NCBI RefSeq assembly: GCF_006384255.1
Contig: NZ_VCED01000003.1
Location: 186,001 to 250,000, forward strand
DNA length: 64,000 nucleotides
Direction: 5' to 3'
Origin: Haemophilus seminalis
GTDB lineage: Bacteria > Pseudomonadota > Gammaproteobacteria > Enterobacterales > Pasteurellaceae
In this document: positions 39,141 to 48,764 of the stretch, piece after piece
Position numbering within the stretch: the stretch's first letter is position 1
Layout: each line of letters starts with the position of its first letter
Notes under the pieces: generated by a model
Seen by the model: the letters and a program-made list of their open reading frames with translations, nothing else
Told to the model about the DNA's origin: nothing
The model's database searches: none
Made by a program: the position numbers and the translations under genes

Positions 39141-40142
39141 ATGTTTAAATTTTTCTTCAAACGTATTTTAATGGTAATTCCAACTTTTATTGCCATTACT
39201 TTTATCACGTTTGCCCTTGTGCATTTTATTCCTGGCGATCCAGTTGAAATAATGATGGGTGAACGTGGCTTAACACCTGAAATACATCAACAAATGATGC
39301 ATCAATTAGGATTAGATCTTCCTTTGCATGAACAATATTTTCATTATATTGCTAAAGTGCTACAAGGTGATTTTGGTGCATCATTCCGCACTCAACAACC
39401 TGTTCTTACTGAATTTTTTACACTTTTCCCTGCTACAGCTGAATTGGCATTTTTTGCGTTATTTTGGTCGTTATTAGGCGGGGTGATTTTAGGTACGATT
39501 GCAGCAGTAAAAAAAGATAGTTGGATTTCTCACACAGTTACCGCTGCATCGCTCACTGGGTATTCTATGCCAATTTTCTGGTGGGGACTGATTTTAATTT
39601 TATACGTTTCACCACAACTCGGTTTACCGCAAGGTGGACGTTTAGATAATGAATTTTGGATCGATACACCAACAGGATTTATGCTTATTGACAGCTGGCT
39701 TTCTGGTATGCCCGGAGCCTTCGAAAATGCGGTTAAATCCTTAATTCTTCCTGCAATAGTCCTAGGCACAGTTCCTCTCGCTATTATTACTCGTATGACA
39801 CGCTCTGCAATGTTGGAAGTGTTAGGTGAAGATTACATTCGCACGGCAAAAGCAAAAGGCCTAAGTTATACTCGAATCGTCATTGTTCATGCATTGCGTA
39901 ATGCGTTAATTCCTGTTGTCACTGTGGTCGGATTAATCGTTGGTCAATTGCTTTCCGGTGCCGTACTGACAGAAACCATTTTCTCATGGCCAGGAATTGG
40001 AAAATGGATTATTGATGCTATTCAAGCGCGCGATTATCCAGTATTACAGGGTTCTGTACTAATTATTGCAACAATTATTATTGTGGTGAATTTAACCGTC
40101 GATTTACTTTACGGCGTGGTCAATCCGCGTATCCGTCATTAA
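39141..40142 (+). CDS. dppB: Dipeptide ABC transporter permease DppB
   Basis: First permease of a peptide importer that in H. influenzae also carries heme and glutathione. The 333-residue protein has about six membrane segments, with the family start FKFFFKRILMVIPTFIAITFITFALVHFIPGDP and the EAA coupling loop DYIRTAKAKGLSYTRIVIVHALRNALIPV. It leads dppB-C-D-F with very short gaps. There is no substrate-binding gene in the operon; the nearest candidate is hbpA/gbpA near 60 kb. A terminator stands right before it, so a promoter must lie in or near that hairpin. Confidence 0.93.
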   Translation: MFKFFFKRILMVIPTFIAITFITFALVHFIPGDPVEIMMGERGLTPEIHQQMMHQLGLDLPLHEQYFHYIAKVLQGDFGASFRTQQPVLTEFFTLFPATAELAFFALFWSLLGGVILGTIAAVKKDSWISHTVTAASLTGYSMPIFWWGLILILYVSPQLGLPQGGRLDNEFWIDTPTGFMLIDSWLSGMPGAFENAVKSLILPAIVLGTVPLAIITRMTRSAMLEVLGEDYIRTAKAKGLSYTRIVIVHALRNALIPVVTVVGLIVGQLLSGAVLTETIFSWPGIGKWIIDAIQARDYPVLQGSVLIIATIIIVVNLTVDLLYGVVNPRIRH

Positions 40143-40156
40143 TTGTGGGAGAAATT

Positions 40157-41044
40157 ATGTCTGACACGCCTTCAACTTTCGTGCCGAAAACGCCCTTGCA
40201 AGAATTTTGGTTTTACTTCAAACAAAACCGAGGTGCACTAATCGGTTTAACCTTTATTGTAATTGTTGCCTTAATCAGCATTTTCGCGCCTTACATTGCG
40301 CCTTTTGATCCAACAGAACAAAATCGTACCGCACTTTTACTGCCTCCCGCTTGGTATGAAGGCGGCAATCCTGCCTATTTACTCGGAACAGATGATATTG
40401 GGCGAGATATCCTTTCTCGCATCATTTACGGAACGCGAATTTCCGTCTTTGCGGGATTTGTCATTGTATTGCTATCCTGCGCCTTTGGTACCAGTCTTGG
40501 ATTAATTTCTGGTTATTATGGCGGTGTGCTAGATACAGTTATTATTCGCCTAATTGATATTATGCTCGCGATTCCAAACTTACTCTTGACGATTGTGGTC
40601 GTCTCTATTTTAGAGCCATCACTCGCCAATGCCACTTTAGCGATCTCCGTTGTATCAATTCCTAGCTATGTGCGTTTAACTCGAGCTGCGGTGATGAATG
40701 AAAAAAATCGTGATTATGTCACCTCCTCTAAAGTCGCTGGTGCAGGTGTTCTTCGCCTCATGTTTATTGTGATTTTACCAAACTGTTTAGCGCCCTTGAT
40801 TGTGCAAATGACGATGGGAATTTCCAATGCAATCTTAGAGCTTGCGACACTTGGTTTCTTAGGCATTGGTGCAAAGCCACCAACACCTGAACTTGGTACA
40901 ATGCTTTCAGAAGCTCGTGGTTTTATGCAAGCGGCAAACTGGTTGGTTACAATTCCTGGCTTAGTGATTTTATCTTTAGTGCTCGCCTTTAACTTAATGG
41001 GTGATGGCTTGCGTGATGCACTTGATCCAAAACTCAAACAATAG
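40157..41044 (+). CDS. dppC: Dipeptide ABC transporter permease DppC
   Basis: Second permease, partner of DppB. The 295-residue protein has a cytoplasmic N terminus (MSDTPSTFVPKTPLQEFWFYFKQNRGALIG), about six membrane segments, the YLLGTDDIGRDILSRIIYGTRISV segment typical of DppC/OppC, and the EAA loop RDYVTSSKVAGAGVLRLMFIVILPN. A GTG at 40145 opens the frame, but the ATG at 40157, preceded by GGGAGA, gives the family-like start. An uptake signal lies inside (40329 region). Confidence 0.93.
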   Translation: MSDTPSTFVPKTPLQEFWFYFKQNRGALIGLTFIVIVALISIFAPYIAPFDPTEQNRTALLLPPAWYEGGNPAYLLGTDDIGRDILSRIIYGTRISVFAGFVIVLLSCAFGTSLGLISGYYGGVLDTVIIRLIDIMLAIPNLLLTIVVVSILEPSLANATLAISVVSIPSYVRLTRAAVMNEKNRDYVTSSKVAGAGVLRLMFIVILPNCLAPLIVQMTMGISNAILELATLGFLGIGAKPPTPELGTMLSEARGFMQAANWLVTIPGLVILSLVLAFNLMGDGLRDALDPKLKQ

Positions 41045-41053
41045 GAAAACAGA

Positions 41054-42046
41054 ATGGCATTATTAGACGTAAAAGAACTTTCTGTTCACTTTGGCGATAA
41101 AAAAACGCCATTTAAAGCCGTGGATCGCATCAGCTATCAAGTTGCACAAGGCGAAGTGCTTGGCATTGTGGGAGAATCAGGCTCAGGTAAATCTGTGAGT
41201 TCTCTCGCAATTATGGGATTAATTGATCATCCAGGACGTGTATCGGCAGAATCCTTGCAATTTGAAAACACAAATTTACTCACTTTAGAGAGTAAAGCTA
41301 AACGTCAGCTTATTGGCGCTGATGTTTCGATGATTTTCCAAGATCCGATGACAAGCTTGAATCCAGCTTATACTGTGGGTTTCCAAATTATGGAAGCGTT
41401 AAAAACTCATGAAGGCGGTACAAAAAAGGCAAGAAAAGACCGCACTTTAGAGCTTTTAAGATTGGTCGGTATTCCTGATCCTGAATCTCGGATTGATGTT
41501 TATCCCCATCAGCTGTCTGGCGGAATGAGTCAGCGAGTGATGATTGCGATGGCAATTGCTTGCAGACCTAAATTATTGATTGCTGACGAGCCAACTACTG
41601 CATTGGACGTAACTATTCAAGCACAAATTATGGAGCTCTTACTCGAATTGCAGAAAAAAGAATGCATGTCGCTGATTTTGATTACCCATGATCTTGCGCT
41701 TGTTGCTGAAGCTGCAGATCGAATTATCGTGATGTATGCAGGACAAATTGTTGAAGAAGGCTCTGCAAAAGATATTTTCCGCGAGCCAAAACATCCTTAC
41801 ACTCAGGCTTTGTTACGTTCATTACCTGAATTTGCAGAAGGAAAATCTCGCTTAGCGTCATTACAAGGTGTGGTACCTGGAAAATACGATCGCCCAACAG
41901 GCTGCTTATTAAATCCTCGCTGTCCTTATGCAACCGAATACTGTCGCCAAGTCGAACCCCAATTGCATCATATCGGTTCGCGTAAAGTAAAATGCCATAC
42001 TCCACTGAACGAGCAAGGCAATCCTGTTGAATATCAAGGAGCTTAA
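41054..42046 (+). CDS. dppD: Dipeptide ABC transporter ATPase DppD
   Basis: One of two ATPases of the peptide importer. The 330-residue protein has Walker [12 protein letters not shown] (about residues 37-47), signature [14 protein letters not shown], Walker [14 protein letters not shown], and the C-terminal oligopeptide-transporter domain with the cysteines in [17 protein letters not shown], which in related ATPases hold an iron-sulfur cluster. It ends two bases before dppF. An uptake signal is present near 41440. Confidence 0.94.
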   Translation: MALLDVKELSVHFGDKKTPFKAVDRISYQVAQGEVLGIVGESGSGKSVSSLAIMGLIDHPGRVSAESLQFENTNLLTLESKAKRQLIGADVSMIFQDPMTSLNPAYTVGFQIMEALKTHEGGTKKARKDRTLELLRLVGIPDPESRIDVYPHQLSGGMSQRVMIAMAIACRPKLLIADEPTTALDVTIQAQIMELLLELQKKECMSLILITHDLALVAEAADRIIVMYAGQIVEEGSAKDIFREPKHPYTQALLRSLPEFAEGKSRLASLQGVVPGKYDRPTGCLLNPRCPYATEYCRQVEPQLHHIGSRKVKCHTPLNEQGNPVEYQGA

Positions 42047-42048
42047 TA

Positions 42049-43032
42049 ATGACGAATGAAGTAAAAGAAAATACGCCATTATTAAATGCGATTGGCTTAA
42101 AAAAATATTACCCTGTAAAAAAAGGCTTGTTTGCAAAATCACAGCAAGTAAAAGCGTTAGATGGTGTCTCTTTTCAGCTTGAACGAGGTAAAACTTTAGC
42201 TGTAGTAGGGGAATCTGGTTGTGGAAAATCAACGCTAGGGCGTTTGCTAACCATGATTGAACAACCAACCGAAGGCGAATTGTATTACAAAGGGAACAAT
42301 TTTTTAGAAAATGATTCCGAAACAAAGGCGCTACGTCGTAAAAAAATTCAAATAGTTTTCCAAAATCCTTATGCCTCATTAAATCCACGTAAAAAAATTG
42401 GTTCAATTTTGGAAGAACCATTGATCATCAACACAAAACTTTCAGCCAAAGAACGTCGAGAAAAAGTTTTATTAATGATGGAAAAAGTGGGATTGCGCGC
42501 TGAATTTTATGATCGTTATCCTCACATGTTCTCAGGCGGACAACGCCAGCGTATCGCCATCGCTCGTGGTTTAATGTTAGATCCAGATGTTGTCGTTGCC
42601 GATGAACCGGTTTCTGCATTGGATGTTTCCGTGCGTGCGCAAGTACTGAATTTAATGATGGATTTACAAGATGAATTAGGCTTGTCTTACGTGTTCATTT
42701 CACACGATCTTTCTGTGGTAGAGCATATCGCCGATGAAGTGATGGTGATGTATCTAGGTCGTTGTGTTGAAAAAGGAACAACAGAACAAATTTTCTCTAA
42801 TCCTCAACATCCTTATACCAAAGCATTACTTTCAGCGACGTCACGTTTGTCACCAAACTTGCGCCGTGAACGTATAAAGTTGACAGGTGAATTGCCAAGC
42901 CCAATTAATCCACCAAAAGGCTGTGCATTTAATCCTCGTTGTTGGAAAGCAACAGAAAAATGCCTTGAAAATCAACCGCACTTGGAGCAACATACTGATG
43001 GAAAATTAATCGCTTGTTTCCATATTAACTAA
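42049..43032 (+). CDS. dppF: Dipeptide ABC transporter ATPase DppF
   Basis: Second ATPase of the importer. The 327-residue protein has Walker A GESGCGKSTLG, signature FSGGQRQRIAIARGL, Walker B VVADEPVSALDVS and the C-terminal GCAFNPRCWKATEKC cysteine cluster. It differs from DppD by the N-terminal KKYYPVKKGLFAKSQQVKAL segment typical of DppF/OppF. It closes the dppBCDF operon, and a hairpin follows. An uptake signal lies near its 3' end. Confidence 0.94.
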   Translation: MTNEVKENTPLLNAIGLKKYYPVKKGLFAKSQQVKALDGVSFQLERGKTLAVVGESGCGKSTLGRLLTMIEQPTEGELYYKGNNFLENDSETKALRRKKIQIVFQNPYASLNPRKKIGSILEEPLIINTKLSAKERREKVLLMMEKVGLRAEFYDRYPHMFSGGQRQRIAIARGLMLDPDVVVADEPVSALDVSVRAQVLNLMMDLQDELGLSYVFISHDLSVVEHIADEVMVMYLGRCVEKGTTEQIFSNPQHPYTKALLSATSRLSPNLRRERIKLTGELPSPINPPKGCAFNPRCWKATEKCLENQPHLEQHTDGKLIACFHIN

Positions 43033-43039
43033 ACATAAA

Positions 43040-43071
43040 ACAATCCCCTGATTATTAATCAGGGGATTGTT
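43040..43071 (+). terminator. Hairpin after dppF
   Basis: CAATCCCCTGATTA (43041-43054) pairs with TAATCAGGGGATTG (43056-43069 region), a nearly perfect stem of about 13 pairs with a tiny loop. The following T run is short (TTGTTG), so it may stall or protect rather than fully terminate. Confidence 0.65.
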
Positions 43072-43127
43072 GACCAATAGCATTTAGCATCTTTACATAA
43101 TGCTCTCGCTAAATCATTGTAATACAG

Positions 43128-43439
43128 TTAATTACATACTGTGCCAACGCTACTTCCCCAATTTGTACAAGAATGACCAGTATTTGTATCAATCGTTGTA
43201 CTGTAACTTCCGCGATCATAGGTCTGGTAATTTTGTCCACCAGAACCTAATGTTGTGCCATTAAACGTACTGTACGTTTCACCTGTATTGTTATTTCTAA
43301 TGGTATTTCCCATTTGAGTATAAGATGAACCATTACTCCCCACAACAGTGTTACTACCCACAGGTGACCAAACTACATTAGCAAATGATGAAACAGCAAA
43401 AGTAGAACCTAAAATGCCTAAAAATAGTGCTTTTTTCAT
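43128..43439 (-). CDS. Small exported Gly/Asn/Ser/Thr-rich protein, function unknown
   Basis: A 103-residue precursor with a clear signal peptide (MKKALFLGILGSTFAVSSFA). The mature part of about 83 residues is rich in Gly, Asn, Ser, Thr and Tyr, with loosely repeated turns (GSNTVVGSNGSSYTQMGNT, GSGGQNYQTYDRGSYSTT) and two Cys near the end (HSCTNWGSSVGTVC), probably disulfide-bonded. The low-complexity strand-turn look suggests an extended beta structure. I do not recognise a family. It lies 15 bases after the lipoprotein gene on the same strand. Confidence 0.75.
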   Translation of the reverse strand: MKKALFLGILGSTFAVSSFANVVWSPVGSNTVVGSNGSSYTQMGNTIRNNNTGETYSTFNGTTLGSGGQNYQTYDRGSYSTTIDTNTGHSCTNWGSSVGTVCN

Positions 43440-43454
43440 ATCAACTCCTAAATC

Positions 43455-43790
43455 TTATTTACTACCACATCCTGGCAAACTTCTATCAATAACTAAGTTA
43501 CCTTCTGCAATATAACTTACAGCAAAGAAATTATTTTCCAATTTAATTACAGCATCAGAAAGTGCGACAGCACATTTATTTTTTTCAATAGCGTTATCAA
43601 CAGCATTTTTCATATAAACAACATTGGTTGTTTTATCTATTCCGGCAACACGATCTCCTCTCACTAAGGAATTAGAGTTAAGGTTTACATTCTTTGTACT
43701 AACTAAAGTAAAATCACCAACACGGTGTGTCACACAAGCAGAAAGCAATCCAGCAGCAATAAGACAAGAGATAAGTTTTAATTTTTTCAT
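43455..43790 (-). CDS. Small lipoprotein of unknown function
   Basis: A 111-residue precursor with a lipoprotein signal MKKLKLISCLIAAGLLSAC (LSA-C lipobox). The mature part has VGDFTLVSTKNVNLNSNSLV, an AVDNAIEKNKCAVALSDAVI helix and GNLVIDRSLPGCG, with two further Cys. A 'STKNV ... A-x-D-A-I ... ALSDAVI' pattern recalls a family of small uncharacterised lipoproteins also found on mobile elements, but I cannot name it. It is followed directly by the Gly-rich exported protein, and reads away from an XRE regulator 63 bases upstream. Confidence 0.78.
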   Translation of the reverse strand: MKKLKLISCLIAAGLLSACVTHRVGDFTLVSTKNVNLNSNSLVRGDRVAGIDKTTNVVYMKNAVDNAIEKNKCAVALSDAVIKLENNFFAVSYIAEGNLVIDRSLPGCGSK

Positions 43791-43853
43791 CGTAATTTCC
43801 TCGGTTTATTTAAATTAATAAATAACGTTCAGGTTGTACCTAAAACAGGTGCA

Positions 43854-44105
43854 ATGGGAAATTTAAGATTATCGGTTCATTCAGAAGAACATTTCTGGCT
43901 AAGACAGAAACTGCTGAATCGCCGTCATGAATTAGGACTAACACAACGCGCATTAGCTGAAAAATTGGGTGTTGTGCATTCGTTTGTCGGTAAGGTTGAA
44001 ACTGGTGACCGGCGATTAGATGTATTTGAATTATTAGAATACTGTAAAGCCCTAGAGCTAAATCCTTCAGAATTATTTAATGAAATCAACCAAAGATTCG
44101 GTTGA
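43854..44105 (+). CDS. XRE-family helix-turn-helix regulator
   Basis: An 83-residue protein that is mostly one DNA-binding domain: RQKLLNRRHELGLTQRALAEKLGVVHSFVGKVETGDRRLDVFELLEYCKALELNPSELF, the classic Cro/C1-type helix-turn-helix. There is no sensor domain. It starts with ATG 43854 but has no strong ribosome binding site. Its divergent position, 63 bases from the lipoprotein gene, suggests that it controls the two exported proteins. It resembles solitary regulators left by small mobile islets. Targets are inferred only from position. Confidence 0.85.
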   Translation: MGNLRLSVHSEEHFWLRQKLLNRRHELGLTQRALAEKLGVVHSFVGKVETGDRRLDVFELLEYCKALELNPSELFNEINQRFG

Positions 44106-44163
44106 ATCTTCTCTAGGTATTATAAAGTTTAAGTTATGAAATAAACGCTTCAACTCTCCGTTA

Positions 44164-44970
44164 CTACTTTCTCTCTCGCCAATAGGTTGCAAATCGAGGT
44201 TTTCCACGACTTGTGAGACCTCGATATTTATAAGTAATCACAGATCCTATCGGAGGGGGATTTTCTCGTTCGCTTAAATTAAAACCCGAACCGATTTTAA
44301 ATTCTCCCCGATGATTTTTACAGGTTAAAGCGCTCATCACATTTTCAAATTGTCCTTTGCCTTTATGATGTGCAATGACCGTACATTTTTCATCTTGAGT
44401 CGTTTTTAATTTTAAAATCCGATTACTACGTTTTCGTTCGTAAGGTGCATTAGGATCTCGAACAACGACGCCTTCCCCCTTCAAAGATTCGATTTGATTA
44501 AGAAACTCATATAAATGCGCTTTATCTCTCACTGGAATTTGTTCAATAATGTCAATATAAGTTGTTGGATGTTCAAGTAAATACGTTTTCAATTTAGCTA
44601 AACGCTCAAATAAATTGCCTTCTGCATCAGGCACATCAAAAACATATAATTTCAGTTTTTCCCAACTGTCGCCTTTAAAAGATTTTGTGATTGATGAAAT
44701 TTCCTCAAAATGATTCCGCTCACTAAATAATTCACCATCAATCGCAAAAGGCGGAAAATCCTTAGTGAAATAGGCTGGCGGTGATAAACGTTGCCCCTGC
44801 CTAGTTAATAATTGCTTTCCATCCCAATAACCGCGTACACCATCCAACTTTTCTGACATGACCCAACCTTCTATTGGTTGATTATCGTAGGTATGAAGAA
44901 GCATTAAATCTGGGCTAGCCAAAGAGAAAGGACTCACGAAGAAAAGTAACAAAGTGCGGTAAAATTTCAT
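44164..44970 (-). CDS. ATP-dependent DNA ligase, periplasmic LigE type
   Basis: A minimal ATP-dependent ligase that seals nicks in duplex DNA. The 268-residue protein has the nucleotidyl transferase motif I EKLDGVRG (catalytic Lys), motif III FAIDGELF, motif IV GEGVVVRD, motif V ILKLKTTQ and an OB domain with GSVITYKYRGLTSRGKPRFATYWRER. A signal peptide (MKFYRTLLLFFVSPFSLASP) indicates export to the periplasm, where such LigE enzymes are thought to act on incoming DNA in competent bacteria. The frame opens ten codons earlier, at 45000, but the ATG at 44970 gives the signal peptide and the 268-residue size known for the H. influenzae ligase. Confidence 0.92.
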   Translation of the reverse strand: MKFYRTLLLFFVSPFSLASPDLMLLHTYDNQPIEGWVMSEKLDGVRGYWDGKQLLTRQGQRLSPPAYFTKDFPPFAIDGELFSERNHFEEISSITKSFKGDSWEKLKLYVFDVPDAEGNLFERLAKLKTYLLEHPTTYIDIIEQIPVRDKAHLYEFLNQIESLKGEGVVVRDPNAPYERKRSNRILKLKTTQDEKCTVIAHHKGKGQFENVMSALTCKNHRGEFKIGSGFNLSERENPPPIGSVITYKYRGLTSRGKPRFATYWRERK

Positions 44971-45111
44971 GGTATTTTTGTAAATCTTAGAACTGGTCAT
45001 TTTTTTCAGAATAAGTGTATCTGAAATAATCTAAAAGCACGCAAATTCACTATTACGATCTAAATCGCAAAAAATCATCACTTCATCGGAAAAAGATGAA
45101 TTTTTATTTAG

Positions 45112-45762
<651 letters not shown>

Positions 45763-45790
45763 AGTGCGGTTAATTTCAATCGAATTTCTA

Positions 45791-45819
45791 AAATCCCAAA
45801 TTTTTTTGGGATTTTTTAT
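45791..45819 (+). terminator. Terminator of gmhA
   Basis: AAATCCCAAA (45791-45800) pairs with TTTGGGATTT (45805-45814) and a T run follows. A very similar AAATCCCAACC stem ends the art operon at 48736, so the two terminators flank artPIQM. Confidence 0.85.
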
Positions 45820-45829
45820 TTATGCCACT

Positions 45830-45843
45830 TGCATAATTATGCA
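45830..45843. promoter_or_regulatory. Probable ArgR (ARG) box upstream of artP
   Basis: TGCATAATTATGCA is a perfect 14-base palindrome that differs from the ARG box core TGAATAATTATTCA only by a symmetric A-to-C change. It lies 44 bases before the artP ATG. A looser TG...TTTTTTCA element follows about 5 bases later, and ARG boxes usually come in pairs. Arginine-repressed control would suit an arginine importer. Confidence 0.6.
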
Positions 45844-45887
45844 TAAAAATGTAATATTTTTTCATCTTAAAAGACGAGAAAATTGAA

Positions 45888-46619
45888 ATGACTATTCGTG
45901 TTAAAAATCTAAATTTCTTTTACGGTTCATCTCAAGCATTATTTGATATTAATCTTGAAGCTAATGAGGGTGATACAGTTGTATTGCTTGGCCCAAGTGG
46001 CGCAGGTAAAAGCACATTGATTCGCACATTAAATTTATTAGAAGTACCGAAGTCTGGTGAATTAAGTATTGCAAATAATGATTTTAATTTATCCAATGCA
46101 ATAGCAAATCCCAAAGCAATCCGACAATTACGCCAAGATGTAGGAATGGTATTTCAACAATATAACCTTTGGCCGCACTTAACTGTTATTGAAAACTTAA
46201 TTGAAGCGCCAATAAAAGTGCGTGGCGTAAGCGAAAATGAAGCCAAAGCAGATGCAATGGAGTTGTTAAAACGTTTACGTTTAGAACAACTTGCCGATCG
46301 CTTTCCATTACATTTATCAGGCGGTCAGCAACAACGTGTTGCAATAGCCCGCGCGCTTATGATGAAACCACAAGTTCTGTTATTTGATGAACCAACGGCT
46401 GCATTAGATCCAGAAATTACGGCGCAAGTTGTAGATATTATTAAAGAATTACAAGAAACTGGCATTACGCAAGTGGTTGTAACCCACGAAGTCAATGTTG
46501 CACAAAAAGTGGCAACGAAAGTGGTGTATATGGAACAGGGAAAAATTGTCGAAATAGGCTCGGCAGATTGTTTTGAAAACCCGAAAACCGAACAATTTAA
46601 ACAATATCTTTCTCACTAG
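45888..46619 (+). CDS. artP: Arginine ABC transporter ATPase ArtP
   Basis: Powers arginine uptake through ArtQM. The 243-residue protein has Walker [15 protein letters not shown] (about residues 35-48), the [15 protein letters not shown]-loop region, signature [15 protein letters not shown] and Walker [15 protein letters not shown]. It aligns with E. coli ArtP from [21 protein letters not shown] onward. First gene of artP-artI-artQ-artM, in the E. coli order but with a single binding protein. A probable ArgR box lies upstream. Confidence 0.94.
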   Translation: MTIRVKNLNFFYGSSQALFDINLEANEGDTVVLLGPSGAGKSTLIRTLNLLEVPKSGELSIANNDFNLSNAIANPKAIRQLRQDVGMVFQQYNLWPHLTVIENLIEAPIKVRGVSENEAKADAMELLKRLRLEQLADRFPLHLSGGQQQRVAIARALMMKPQVLLFDEPTAALDPEITAQVVDIIKELQETGITQVVVTHEVNVAQKVATKVVYMEQGKIVEIGSADCFENPKTEQFKQYLSH

Positions 46620-46636
46620 AGAATAAGGATTTTATT

Positions 46637-47356
46637 ATGAAAAAAACATTGTTAACTGCAATTTTATTAGGCGCATCCGTAGCAGCAAGCGCACAAGAGC
46701 TTACTTTTGCAATGGAACCTAGCTATCCACCATTTGAAACCACAAATGAAAAAGGCGAAATTATCGGGTTTGATGTCGATGTGGCGAATGCAATTTGTAA
46801 AGAAATCCAAGCAACCTGTAAATTCAAAGGAGAAGCTTTTGATGCACTAATTCCAAATTTAAAAGCAAAACGCTTTGATGCATCCATTTCCGCTATTGAT
46901 ATTACGGATGCTCGTGCAAAACAGGTTTTATTCTCTGATGCATATTACGATAGCACTGCAAGCTATGTAACCCTTAAAGGAAAAGCAACGTTAGAAAGTG
47001 CAAAAAATGTTGGTGTTCAAAATGGAACCACATTCCAACAATACACAGTAGCTGAAACCAAACAATATACAACTAAGGCTTATGCGAGCTTACAAAGCGC
47101 AATTTTAGACTTAAAGAGCGGTAGAATTGATATGATTTTTGGTGATACCGCAGTACTTGCAGATATGATTAGCAAAGAACCAGAAATGCAATTTGTTGGC
47201 GAAAAAGTAGCAAATAAAAAATATTTTGGTAATGGTTTAGGCATTGCTATGAATAAATCAAATAAAGAATTAGCTGAGCAATTAAACAAAGGTTTAGCTG
47301 CAATTAAAGCAAATGGTGAATACCAAAAAATCTATGATAAATGGATGACAAAATAA
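46637..47356 (+). CDS. artI: Periplasmic arginine-binding protein ArtI
   Basis: Captures arginine (or a close basic amino acid) in the periplasm for ArtPQM. The 239-residue precursor has a signal peptide ([19 protein letters not shown]) and the type II solute-binding fold: [58 protein letters not shown] and the [16 protein letters not shown]-type hinge segment. It lies 17 bases after artP and 3 bases before artQ. The E. coli operon has a second binding protein gene, artJ, which is not seen here. Confidence 0.93.
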   Translation: MKKTLLTAILLGASVAASAQELTFAMEPSYPPFETTNEKGEIIGFDVDVANAICKEIQATCKFKGEAFDALIPNLKAKRFDASISAIDITDARAKQVLFSDAYYDSTASYVTLKGKATLESAKNVGVQNGTTFQQYTVAETKQYTTKAYASLQSAILDLKSGRIDMIFGDTAVLADMISKEPEMQFVGEKVANKKYFGNGLGIAMNKSNKELAEQLNKGLAAIKANGEYQKIYDKWMTK

Positions 47357-47359
47357 TCT

Positions 47360-48025
47360 ATGAGTTATGATTTTCTTTCTTTAATGCTTACCGCAGCCCT
47401 AATGACTTTAGGGCTTGCGGTCTGTTCATTAATCCTAGGGTTATTTTTAAGCCTAATTTTTGCCGTACTTGAAGCCAATCGTTTTGTTGGCAAACCAACT
47501 GCAGTACTCATTGCCTTATTGCGTGGCTTACCTGAAATTCTCGTTGTATTACTCGTGTATTTTGGTTCTACTGAATTAGTAGAAATGCTAACAGGAGAAT
47601 ACATTGAATTTGGGGCATTTGGCTGTGGTGTGTTTGCGCTTTCTCTTATTTTTGCAGCTTATGCTTCACAAACATTACGTGGTGCAATTCAAGCTATCTC
47701 GAAAGGTCAATGGGAGTCTGGTGCAGCGTTAGGCTTAAGCAAAAGCTATACGTTCATTCACATTGTTATGCCACAGGTATGGCGTCATGCCTTACCAGGT
47801 TTGAGCAATCAATGGCTTGTATTACTAAAAGATACGGCATTGGTTTCATTAATTGGCGTGGACGATTTGATGCGCCAAGCGGATCTGATTAATACCAATA
47901 CACATCAGCCCTTTACTTGGTACGGTATTGCTGCGTTAATTTATTTGGCGGTGACATTAATTAGCCAAGTTGGTATTCGAAAATTAGAGCTGCGTTTTAC
48001 TCGTTTTGAAAGGGGCGTGAAATAA
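47360..48025 (+). CDS. artQ: Arginine ABC transporter permease ArtQ
   Basis: One of the two permeases of the arginine importer. The 221-residue protein has about five membrane segments and the HisM/ArtQ EAA loop [55 protein letters not shown] is the conserved second segment. It overlaps artM by one base (stop TAA and ATG share an A). Together with artM it forms the membrane channel. Confidence 0.93.
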   Translation: MSYDFLSLMLTAALMTLGLAVCSLILGLFLSLIFAVLEANRFVGKPTAVLIALLRGLPEILVVLLVYFGSTELVEMLTGEYIEFGAFGCGVFALSLIFAAYASQTLRGAIQAISKGQWESGAALGLSKSYTFIHIVMPQVWRHALPGLSNQWLVLLKDTALVSLIGVDDLMRQADLINTNTHQPFTWYGIAALIYLAVTLISQVGIRKLELRFTRFERGVK

Positions 48026-48708
48026 TGTTTCAAGAATATTTAAGCGTGATCGCACAAGGAATTCCAACAAGTTTGTTGCTTACAGTCGTATCGTTGCTGA
48101 TTGCCTTCTGTTTGGCATTATTTCTCACTTTTTTACTTTCAATGGAAAACAAATGGGTAAAAAGAGCGGTTAATTTATATCTTATGTTATTCACTGGCAC
48201 GCCACTGTTAGTACAGTTCTTTTTAATTTATGCAGGACCGGGCCAATTCCAGTGGATTATTGACAGCCCATTATGGTATGTATTATCCAATGCCTGGTTC
48301 TGTGCGGCCTTAGCGTTAGCGCTAAACAGTGCAGCCTACTCCACACAATTATTTCATGGTGCAGTAAAAGCTATTCCAAAAGGACAATGGGAAAGTTGTG
48401 CCGCATTAGGACTAAACCGCATACAAACTTTAAAGATTTTAATTCCTTATGCCTTAAAACGTGCGTTACCATCTTACAGTAACGAAATCATTTTGGTATT
48501 TAAAGGCACGGCATTAGCATCCACCATTACGATTATGGATATTATGGGCTATGCTCGCCAACTTTATGGTACAGAATATGATGCACTGACAATTTACGGC
48601 ATCGCAGGCGGTATCTATTTAATTATTACGGGTATTGCCACTTTATTACTACGTAAATTAGAGAAAAAAGTATTGGCATTTGAACGTTTTGAAGTAAGCA
48701 AAGCATAA
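48025..48708 (+). CDS. artM: Arginine ABC transporter permease ArtM
   Basis: Partner permease of ArtQ. The 227-residue protein has about five membrane segments, the FTGTPLLVQFFLIYAGPGQF segment and the EAA loop AIPKGQWESCAALGLNRIQTLKILIPYALKRALPSYSNE. It ends the art operon; a perfect uptake signal begins inside the stop codon (48708-48716), and a terminator follows. The start shares its first base with the artQ stop, so translation is coupled. Confidence 0.93.
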   Translation: MFQEYLSVIAQGIPTSLLLTVVSLLIAFCLALFLTFLLSMENKWVKRAVNLYLMLFTGTPLLVQFFLIYAGPGQFQWIIDSPLWYVLSNAWFCAALALALNSAAYSTQLFHGAVKAIPKGQWESCAALGLNRIQTLKILIPYALKRALPSYSNEIILVFKGTALASTITIMDIMGYARQLYGTEYDALTIYGIAGGIYLIITGIATLLLRKLEKKVLAFERFEVSKA

Positions 48709-48735
48709 AGTGCGGTAAAATTTTTAGTCATTTTT

Positions 48736-48764
48736 AAATCCCAACCTAGGTTGGGATTTTTTAA
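48736..48764 (+). terminator. Terminator of artPIQM
   Basis: AAATCCCAACCT (48736-48747) pairs with AGGTTGGGATTT (48748-48759), a perfect palindrome, followed by a T run. It shares its outer stem sequence with the gmhA terminator. Confidence 0.88.
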
